The notes below the pieces were generated by a model that searched no databases, was not told the origin of the DNA, and was given only the letters and a program-made list of their open reading frames with translations. Both the position numbers and the translations under genes were made by a program. This document shows, piece by piece, positions 47,131-56,200 of a DNA stretch of 64,000 nucleotides (position 1 is its first letter; the number at the start of each line of letters is the position of its first letter). Source of the stretch: Symbiodinium sp. CCMP2592 (taxonomy: Eukaryota > Sar > Dinophyceae > Suessiales > Symbiodiniaceae); NCBI GenBank assembly GCA_905221615.1, contig CAJNDT010006024.1, positions 985,017 to 1,049,016 of the forward strand, in the 5' to 3' direction.

Positions 47131-47309
47131 ACCTTACCGGCTTGTCTGTAAAACGCCTCGCACGAGTACGTAAGATCTGCTCAATCGCAACTTTCGGTAA
47201 CAACGTATTGAAATATGTACTGTGGACAATGTTGCCGAAACCAGCATGTTCAACCATTCCCATAGATCTGGAGAAACTTCGGGAGCCGGAGCCGCAGTTT
47301 CGGGAATAA

Positions 47310-48300
47310 TGGAAGATGTTGGTAAAACCAACACTTTCCATGATCCCCCTTCAGACAAATCATGGAAATTGTTGGTCGCACCAACGTTTCCAGCAATTTC
47401 CATGAATTTGGAAAAACCTCGGGAGCCCGCACCATAGTTTCGGGAATCATGGAAATTGTTGGAAATGTTGGTAAAACCAACAATTTCCATGATTCCCCTC
47501 AGAGAAATCATGGAAATTGTTGGTTTTACCAACATTTCCAACAATTTCCATGAATTTGGAAAAACCTCGGGAGCCCGCGCCATAGTTTCGGGAATCATGG
47601 AAATTGTTGGAAATGTTGGTAAAACCAACAATTTCCATGCTCCCCTCAGAGAAATCATGGAAATTGTTGGTTTACCAACATTTCCAACAATTTCCATGAA
47701 TTTGGAAAAACCTCGGGAGCCCGCGCCATAGTTTCGGGAATCATGGAAATTGTTGGAAATGTTGGTAAAACCAACAATTTCCATGATTCCCCTCAGAGAA
47801 ATCATGGAAATTGTTGGTTTCACCAACATTTCCAACAATTTCCATGAATTTGGAAAAACCTCGGGAGCCCGCGCCATAGTTTCGGGAATCATGGAAATTG
47901 TTGGAAATGTTGGTAAAACCAACAATTTCCATGATTCCCCTCAGAGAAATCATGGAAATTGTTGGTTTTACCAACATTTCCAACAATTTCCATGAATTTG
48001 GAAAAACCTCGGGAGCCCGCGCCATAGTTTCGGGAATCATGGAAATTGTTGGAAATGTTGGTAAAACCAACAATTTCCATGATTCCCCTCAGAGAAATCA
48101 TGGAAATTGTTGGTTTTACCAACATTTCCAACAATTTCCATGAATTTGGAAAAACCTCGGGAGCCCGAGCCATAGTTTCGGGAATCATGGAAATTGTTGG
48201 AAATGTTGGTAAAACCAACAATTCCCATGATTCCCTACAGACAGATCATGGAAATTGTGGAAATTGTTGGCTTTTCCAACATTTCCAGCACGTTCCATCG
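47310..48300. repeat. ~148 bp satellite, about 6.5 units, with nested inverted repeats
   Basis: Each unit holds catggaaattgttgg...ccaacaatttccatg hairpins in both orders, plus a spacer (aaaacctcgggagcccgc). Units at 47740, 47888 and 48036 are almost identical; both ends diverge. Because the unit is self-complementary, both strands give near-identical spurious peptides. Not coding. Confidence 0.95.
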
Positions 48301-48454
48301 ATTTGGAGAAAGCTCGGGAGCAACAATACAGTATACGCTACACTTAGAAGCCCAGGGAGCCACAGTAAACGAAAACGTGCTTTCCCAGAGACGCCATGAC
48401 CAAGGAACACAAACAAATATTAGGGACAAGGTGTCTGGCTTGAACAGGACACAA

Positions 48455-48478
48455 CCTGGGTACCGGGGGGGGGGGGTA

Positions 48479-48515
<37 letters not shown>
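48455..48515. repeat. poly-G joined to (TA)n, junction type G
   Basis: aacctgggtacc, a run of G, then taccatatatata. It is the inverted relative of 45403-45470. Confidence 0.85.
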
Positions 48516-48517
<2 letters not shown>

Positions 48518-48639
48518 CTTAACTGAGTTATTTCTAATACGATGTCCACATTTGTATGTATATGTATATATTGTTATAGATATATATGCCGACGCTTTCT
48601 GTAGCGTGTGTCGGCCAGGGCGATGCCTTCTGTGCATAT

Positions 48640-48657
48640 ATCTATATATATACACAC

Positions 48658-48691
<34 letters not shown>

Positions 48692-48720
48692 GCTCACCCC
48701 CCCCCCGTTGACAGACCGCG
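48640..48720. repeat. (TA)n joined to poly-C, junction type G
   Basis: tatatatgctca, a run of ten C, then gttgacagaccgcgg. It shares tgacagacc with 27113-27195 and, inverted, with 29945-30145. Confidence 0.85.
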
Positions 48721-48799
48721 GGTCTAAAAAACACCGTGCACGACGATATTCTATGAAGCAAAACCTTTACATGAGGTACATAGTATAGCACCAGACGTG

Positions 48800-50450
48800 C
48801 GGCACATGAGTTACGTAACAGTCTTGTGGTAGTATCGGTATTAGGGTGAGTATTATTATTAATATTAGTACTATTGTTTGCTGTAAGTATACGTATCAAT
48901 ATTGCCAACTATAAATTAGTGTTAGTGCTCATGTTCGTGTTAGAGTTAGCGCTAGTGCCAGTGTCAATGTCAGTAATACAGCACCACTGCTACGAGTAGT
49001 ATCAGTATCAGTCTTAATGCTGGGTTTAACAGCAGCTTATATTCGCAGAAGTGCTAGTATTAGTATCAATATTAGAACTAGTTAGTTTGGATATGTTAGT
49101 ATATTGATAGTCTCGTATATTAGCAGATGAGTATATCAGTACATCAATGTATTCGAACAGTAAAATATTTGCATACTTGTATACTAGTATATTTTACATG
49201 TTAGTACAACTGGTGCATGAATACACTACTATACTGCTGTACTAGCTTACTAGTATATTGACATACCAGTATATTCGAACGTTAGCATATTAGTGTACGA
49301 GTATGTGTACTATATGACTGTTTTATCTAATCATTTATAAGTATATCAGTATGTTGGCATATTGGTATACGAACTTGTCATGTCGGTATTCTTGCATAGT
49401 GCAGTAGCCGTATATGAGTACAGTCACATATTCGTGTAGTATACTCATACAACAACGAGAGGTATATTGATACATTGGTATATGGGCATATGCCTATGCC
49501 AAAGCATTAATACATGAATGCACTGACGTATATATCTGTATCTTAAGATAGTGGTATGTATTTTATGTACATTAGTATATGCAGGTGTCTATTAGTAATG
49601 ATATTAGTCATCATATCAATATGAATATACTATTGGTGTTCGTAGCAGTATTAATGTCAATATTATTAGAAATAGGACTATTTATACTCGTAATAGCCAT
49701 AATATGAGTGTTCATGCTGGTAATACTAGTTGCATTCTTGAATATTCAGCAGATTATCAAAGTCCGTACTAGTGTTGGTGATAGCATCACTGTTAACGCA
49801 CAAGAGTTTACGTACTCGTATTCGTAGGAGTATCAATAGCTATGTAAATATTGATGTTAGTATAAATTTTGTGTGAAGTATTAGCAGTAGTGTTAGCTGT
49901 ATTTTATGTACATTAGTATAAGCAGGTGTCCATTAGTAATGATATTAGTTTTCATATCAATATGAATATACTATTGGTATTCGTAGCAGTATTAATGTCA
50001 ATATTATTAGAAATAGGACTATTTATACTCGTAATAGCCATAATATGGGTGTTCATGCTGGTAATACTAGTGGCATTCTTGAATATTCAGCAGATTATCA
50101 AAGTCCGTATTAGTGTTGGTGATAGCACTACTGTTAACGCACAAGAGTTTACGTATTCGTATTCGTAGGAGTATCAATAGCTATGTAAATATTGAGGTTA
50201 GTATAAATTTTGTGTTAAGTATTAGCAGTAGTGTTAGCGTTAGTACTATAATATTATTGATGATATACATTCGAAAGAATGTTTGTAGTATATTACTCTT
50301 GATCACGTGAAATTCTAACAGTTGAATACATGAGTGAGTTAAAGGATTTGTATTTTAATATGGTGGTATGCATGTTTATGTACATTAGTACATACAGGTG
50401 TGTGTTAGTATTGGTATTAATATACATTATTATCAATATGAATATGGTTA
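48800..50450. repeat. AT-rich tract of degenerate ATTAGT words
   Basis: Words such as agtattagtat and tattagtgtac dominate. This is the reverse-complement vocabulary of 27830-29815, so the two tracts are inverted relatives at the level of composition, although not aligned base by base. It ends abruptly at ~50450, where the retroelement block begins. Confidence 0.85.
49561..50242. repeat. 341 bp tandem duplication within the ATTAGT tract
   Basis: 49561-49901 and 49902-50242 are nearly identical (ttttatgtacattagtata start; shared caatattattagaaatagg). Few substitutions separate them, so the duplication is recent compared with the tract. Confidence 0.9.
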
Positions 50451-51136
50451 TTGCGTGGGGGATTGATCTCGACTTGGTTGCTGCTCTCCCCACCAGAGCT
50501 GTAATGAACGTAGGTGTGGCTGGCTAGCACTCTCCACAGACTGGACCCTGTCTCTCTCTCGTACTTCCACACGTGCGATCCTATGCAGGCAGAACCGGCG
50601 GCCGTTCCTTTTGCACTCACTGCCGGCGGCGGTTCGTCTGTGCAACGGGATAGCTCTGATTGCTCAGGCTAGAAGACACATATAGCACTTAGCTATGGGC
50701 ATTGACTTGAGCCAAACGTTGCGTTGGCGGTCACATAGAAAGGTAAAGACGAGGGATGCGTAGCATGCCCCCTAGAGTCGAGGGCCGCGTAGCGTGCCCC
50801 CTTCTCTTGCACTTTACACGGTCTTGCTCACAGCTCTTATAGTGACACCTTAGAACTTGACAAGGCATCGCAGTCCGTTAGCACCCCCCATGAGTTGCGT
50901 CTCCGACGCTGCTCACCCGGAAGATGGCACGATAGGACAACAGAAAATGTTCCGCCGCAACGTTGACATTGAAAAATCAGAGCTTTGCATCCCAATTAGA
51001 AACGTTGTGACACTCATCTACGTCAGTAACGATCCCCTGAAATGACAAACGAATCAGGCGTCACCGAAGAAAGAAGCATTCGCGATGGCATTCCACGGGC
51101 GAAGCTCAGAGGTCACGAACTGATAGGCGATGAAGA
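50450..51136 (-). other. 3' flank of the retroelement, possible LTR region
   Basis: Unique, GC-balanced DNA between the AT-rich tract and the end of the last retroelement ORF. In minus-strand sense it contains purine runs before TG (catggggggtgctaacgg near 50890; aagagaaggggg near 50797) that could serve as a polypurine tract. It also has a short direct repeat, cgtagc(a/g)tgccccct, at 50756-50802. A 3' LTR is expected here, but its partner would lie beyond the right edge of the window, so it cannot be confirmed. Confidence 0.35.
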
Positions 51137-53293
51137 TCAGGCGTTGTCTCGCCACCATCTTCGCGTTGACGTAGGATCGCGGTCCCAGGGCCGGAGGTTC
51201 TCCTCTGGATACTGGTTCCTTGGCTTTCCTTTGTCCTTGCCTTTGTTTCGGCCTTTGGCGGCGATGTAGTCGTGGTAGGAATTGGTGTTCCAGCCACCAT
51301 GTTGCTCGCCTCCGGTTCTTCCACGCCCTTTTGACGGTCCCTTGGATGAAGAAGCGCTTTCACGTTCCTCCGTAGTGACAGGCGTGTCCAGGATGGAAGT
51401 ACCACCTGGAGGAAGATAGTCAGCGGCCGAAATGTGGTGTAGGGCTTCCGTACGCCTTGTCGTCGGGTTTTGCTGTCTCTCAGTCTTGGATCTGTTCAAC
51501 CTGTCCATGAAATGCGCAGGCATCTGAACGCTGTGGTCCACTAGCAAGGCGATGGTCTGGACTGACTGATCAGAATGAGTCAGCAGAATACCGACGGGGT
51601 CGATGTACAAGAAGTCCACCGGTCCAGTTGGCGTTGGTCGTAGCACTGAGAATTGTTGGTGTCCCGTCACCATTGGGATCACCTCGCATAGGACGTTCAG
51701 GCAACAAAAGTGCATTGCCTTTACATCTTCATCCCTGTCGCTCTTCAAATAAGTAGTAGGGCTGAAGTTGTCCCTGCCAATTCCCATCATGTTGGCTCCG
51801 CGTACAAGTAAAGAAAGCATCTGGTTCGTCCGGAAGCGCTTCAAGGTGTAAGTCCCGTTGGGATCATACTGTTTGAGGTTCTCAGGTTCCTTCGCAAAGC
51901 GAATGATCTCCTCATCAGTCACGTCCCTGCTGACACCCGTTTCCTTGTCCACTGCTGCCAAAGATCCCCACTTTCCAAGCACATCATAGCGTTGGCCCAG
52001 TGCGAAACTTTCCCTCATCTGAAACAACGGCATAGTCGCCCACTTTGCGAATCCTGACCAAGATTTGTAGATGGATCTGCACACCACGTATGCCATGTAC
52101 GACAGAGCGGTCATGTTCGCGTCAATGCAATGGGCATTTCGCTTTCCAGAATAGTAAGATGGCTGCATGGCGGTACGTGCAAGTTGTAGTTCAGGATCGA
52201 TGTTCAAAGACTGGCCGGTAAGGAAGACGGGACGACGTTCCTGTGCGATTGCTTCCGGAACTGCGTCATCAAAGTCCTCTTCAGGCTCGACGTCCATTTC
52301 TTCATCAGGTTCCTGTTCTGGATCGTCTTCCGCGACAACAGATGGTTCTGGGATTTCTTCAGGTTCCGCAACGGTCTCTACCTCCATGGCTTCCTGCTCC
52401 TCTTCGGGCGCCTCAGGCAGTGCGGCTGCTGCGGCTTCCATTGTCTGAGCAATGAAGTCACTGGGGATCTCCGTAGGAGTATCCCGTTGTGGAGAACCTT
52501 GATAATATCCGCTTGAAATAAACTGTGACCAGCAAGACGTGCATCGGGAGAAACATGCTGGAACAATGTTGTAGCATGCCGGGCATACCCTCATTCTCCT
52601 TCCATCCTCGTCTCTGCGTAGGTCTTCGGGTCGCCAATTCTTGATGACAAACTTGATTCCCTTGTCCATGTAGTGATGCCGAACCGTGTTCTCCCTGTGG
52701 GACTCCAATACAGTTGTGAGGTCACGAATGATCTGCTCCTTGCTTGTGTCGTGGGGTCCAGGAGGCATCTCGCAAAGCAATTCCATGATCTTGCTCGGCG
52801 TTCGGTATCTCTCAAACTCGGGAAGCAACGGTGATGCATTGTAGTCCAACACCAGCTCTTTCTCCAACCTTTCATCGTAGATCTTTTCCACCAGAGCGAA
52901 AGAGTGTGTATCTCGAGGGTCAGGGACGCAAAACCATACCTCCTTGACGAAATGGAAAGGTATCGTTCGACCAACGATCATGATGCCGCTGTCTGTGATA
53001 CGTCCATCCTCTCGTGCAAGATCTTGCGATGGGACATGAAGAACCGCCAATGGCATGTGCTTGGCGTCTCGTCCGTGTACTCGCATCTTGGTCGTTGCGT
53101 TCCGGTGATCGAACGGCGCAAACACCCCCCAATAGCTGTGGAGTCTGCCGCCTTGGTTGCCTCGGAATTGGCGTCGATGGTCGAAGTCCCCGTCGGGGTC
53201 CTCCGAACCAGGCATGATGCCTTGCGTGACAATGGAATCCAAGTTGCGGCATGCTGTAGCGTGGAACGCACCTCCAAGACGTTGCAAGAGGGT
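51137..53293 (-). CDS. 716-codon ORF: Tpt1/KptA-like start, zinc ribbon, acidic and basic tail
   Basis: Same frame as the 1809-codon ORF upstream, separated from it by a single TAA at 53296-53294. There is no ATG near the start; the first usable codon is TTG. Residues 7-28 read AFHATACRNLDSIVTQGIMP, and ~80-118 read LAVLHVPSQDL...DSGIMIVGRTIPFHFVKEVW. This order (HxT with a GL/I-x-P turn, then a strand, then an S/DxGxxI segment and IP...V) is that of the catalytic lobe of Tpt1/KptA RNA 2'-phosphotransferases, an ADP-ribosyltransferase-like fold. Residues 235-252 (CPAC...CTSC) form a zinc ribbon. An Asp/Glu-rich stretch (280-350), a mixed region of unknown type (350-640) and a Gly/Lys/Arg tail follow. 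Either it is the C-terminal part of one ~2,530-codon protein, or it is an orphaned fragment. Confidence 0.6.
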   Translation of the reverse strand, partial: TLLQRLGGAFHATACRNLDSIVTQGIMPGSEDPDGDFDHRRQFRGNQGGRLHSYWGVFAPFDHRNATTKMRVHGRDAKHMPLAVLHVPSQDLAREDGRITDSGIMIVGRTIPFHFVKEVWFCVPDPRDTHSFALVEKIYDERLEKELVLDYNASPLLPEFERYRTPSKIMELLCEMPPGPHDTSKEQIIRDLTTVLESHRENTVRHHYMDKGIKFVIKNWRPEDLRRDEDGRRMRVCPACYNIVPACFSRCTSCWSQFISSGYYQGSPQRDTPTEIPSDFIAQTMEAAAAALPEAPEEEQEAMEVETVAEPEEIPEPSVVAEDDPEQEPDEEMDVEPEEDFDDAVPEAIAQERRPVFLTGQSLNIDPELQLARTAMQPSYYSGKRNAHCIDANMTALSYMAYVVCRSIYKSWSGFAKWATMPLFQMRESFALGQRYDVLGKWGSLAAVDKETGVSRDVTDEEIIRFAKEPENLKQYDPNGTYTLKRFRTNQMLSLLVRGANMMGIGRDNFSPTTYLKSDRDEDVKAMHFCCLNVLCEVIPMVTGHQQFSVLRPTPTGPVDFLYIDPVGILLTHSDQSVQTIALLVDHSVQMPAHFMDRLNRSKTERQQNPTTRRTEALHHISAADYLPPGGTSILDTPVTTEERESASSSKGPSKGRGRTGGEQHGGWNTNSYHDYIAAKGRNKGKDKGKPRNQYPEENLRPWDRDPTSTRRWWRDNA

Positions 53294-56200
53294 TTATAAA
53301 GACAGCGGCCCCGGCACCGGCGCGGAGCGGAGACCGGAGCCGGCCGGACGCCCGGACGGCCCCCCCCGCGGAGATCCATCGGCGGACGATATTGCGAACC
53401 TGTTCTTGTCCAACTGAAGCAAGTTGTTCTGGGGATCTGAATGCGCAGAGTGACCACTCGTAGCCCGAACGGCCCATGGCTTCACCCAGCCGTGGCATAG
53501 GTTCAGGTACCTCTGGCCATGCCGGCAATGGTCGTTGCTCTGGATCTCCGCGATCTGGTCCCGAACTGATACCAACATGTTCGAACCTGCTGATCCAAGA
53601 ACTTCCGTGCCGGGGTCCTTCACTCTCACACCCAGGAACTGCAACCGAATCTTGGCCTTGTTGCGTTTCGTTGCTGCAATCATGTTCCCCTGGAACAATA
53701 GCTGAAGTCTTTCATTGTACACTCTCTTCTTCTGTTGGTCATCGGTCCTTGAGACCCCTTCGGTGATGCGTCTGCTTTCATGGGTCCATAGTGGCTCATG
53801 CCTCACCAAGTCTTCGATCAGAACCCACCCTCCTTCATCACATTTGATGACACTGTTGAATGCCACCTGGCACCTGTTGTCAAGCCACTCCGAGCCTGGG
53901 CGCCTGGCGATTCTGTGGCGCAAGTCAGACTGGATGCATGATAGCGCCCAATCCGCATTCAACCTGCGCTGACGGGTGATGTTGCGAAGGACAACTTCGT
54001 TCACGATGTCCCACCGATTGTTGATGAAGCTTGCACCCTTGGTTGGGATCAGGTCGAGAATTCCGCCCCGGATTGGCCTTCCGCCGCCGATGGATTCATA
54101 GCCTGGATTGGTGTAGCTGTTGGTGTTCTCGTCGTACACATAGCTAGGACGGTCTCCCCGTTGGGGTAGGCGTCGGTCGCGATGGTCCGAAAGCTGTTCA
54201 ATGATGTCCACCACTCGCTGGCTATTCTCTGGTCCCGAATCCTGCAGTGGTACGCCACAAGCATCATTTAGGCCCCGACGATTCTCCACATCCGTGCAGA
54301 GATTGTGTTTGTTCTCATAACGGATCAAGACCACATCACCCCGAACTGCTTCGCCTCCGCGTCGCGGTCGGGCTTTGGCCTTGGGTCGTCGGTCCGAGGA
54401 TGCAACACTCACATGATCTGTGGTGTCAACGTCCATTGGTTCAGCCTCTTGTGAAGGTACTCGACGTGGATATCGAAGAAGACTTTCCTTGATGATCTGG
54501 ACGCTTCGAAGTACCAGGTCCCGAGTTGCAGCATTCTCCGTGCAATTTGACAGAGTGTGTAGGTCACTGCCACAAGCAACACAAAATGTGACGCGATCGC
54601 TTCCGACTGACATCTCGCCCTGAGCGAGTACGCCAACATAGTCCTGAAGCTGCGTGACAACTCCTTCACGAATTGCATGCCTGGGATCAGGGCCTTCTGC
54701 ACCTTGCTCTTCTTCGGGTTGCGCATCCACATCCACATCCTGTGCAGGTATTGGTGGAGCAACTGAGAACCCTGGATCGTCCGTGACGTTGTCAGCGGCC
54801 TGTGTCTCGTCGGTTCTCGCAATCTCTACAGGGTAGATATCACCATCGACGATCACTGTGAAATCAATCACGAGGTCAGCGGACATGGTGTTGACGATCT
54901 CAGCGACTGCTTCATTCTTCTTGGGCGGTGTCCTTTTGCGCGGGGAGTCAACCGTGATCAGCTCGATGGCTTCGGCCGACGCGTAGCGGAAGAATGATCT
55001 TTCGATTCCTCTCGCGCACGCATTTGCTCCCTCAAGGCCACCCCAATTCGGAAAATGACCTGGGTGTCTCATTGCAATTGTAAGAAGCCCGAGCGCCAGC
55101 TCCACTGTGTCACCCAGGAGCTCTTCCTTGGGCAAGACGGACCCTCTGTAGCATTCTTGGCGCTCTTCCGGAGTCAAAAGCATCCTCATGAAACCAGCAT
55201 AAGCGCAGTTCCCGGCGTCGTAGTAGCAGATGTAGCATGTCTTGCCTTCTGAGTCGTACCCTCTGTCCCACGCCAACTGTTTGGCCTTTCCCCATGCCGC
55301 GTACTCGATGGCCTGACTGGCTGTGATTCGGAGACCACCGTAGTGAGAAACCGTCTTGCCGATGTCTTCATAGACCATCTCCGCACAAACTTTGAGGAAC
55401 TCCTTGATGTCCACACGAGGATCCACGAATTGAAGCCTCAGGTCATAAAGGTGCTTTGCGCAAGCCAAGGTGTACTTCTGGGACGCGATCAAGTCATTGA
55501 AGGAGCTGATTTGATGCTGCATCTTCAAAGCTGAAGTATGCGCGCACACAATGCAGTGCCCAGGATACCCGTTTCCGGTGGGTTTGAAGAAGGCTTGTGC
55601 GTAGCACTCAGCCAACTTCATTCCTTCACATCCAGAGCAATAGAACGTTCTCCCTTTGACATAACCGGTGTTCGGGGTCGCATAGGTGTCGATCCGGAAC
55701 CAGTAGTGCCTGTTGTCGTAGTAGGCTTCGGGGACGGTCATGGCGATGTCAAAGTCCTGCCAGGTGACTGTGGACGACTCAGCGACCGTGTCACCCTGGG
55801 CACCCGACCTGATCTGTTGCTGCTGTTCCCCCGTAAACCATGTCTGCGAGATCTTGGTGGTCGTCTTGACTTCACTCTTGTCCTCCCAAATCTCGACGAG
55901 CGACGGGTGAGCAACTAAGTCGGTTCTGACTGTCTCATCCCATGAGCGAACTTTCGATGCCTCAACAAAGCACGTAGATACCATCTTCTCGCAAAACAGC
56001 TGCTTCTCATAGATAGCTAGGCCCAATTTGAACCTGACCCGATTGTCTGGCGGTGGTACCTTCTCGACTGACAAAGTGTGCACGCCAGACGACGCATGTT
56101 TCGCCTGACTGTACATTCTTGACCAAAACGAATATCCATGAATCACCACACATGCTCGGGCCCGCAACTCCAGTTCAATGTACATTCCCAGCGCGTGGAA

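Noticed and set aside
47134..48221. Long open frames on both strands rich in NNFHD / GNVGKTN
   Set aside because: Product of the self-complementary 148 bp satellite; both strands give the same peptides.
47310..48300. CRISPR-like repeat-spacer pattern
   Set aside because: The whole unit is conserved, with no variable spacers, and the context is eukaryotic.
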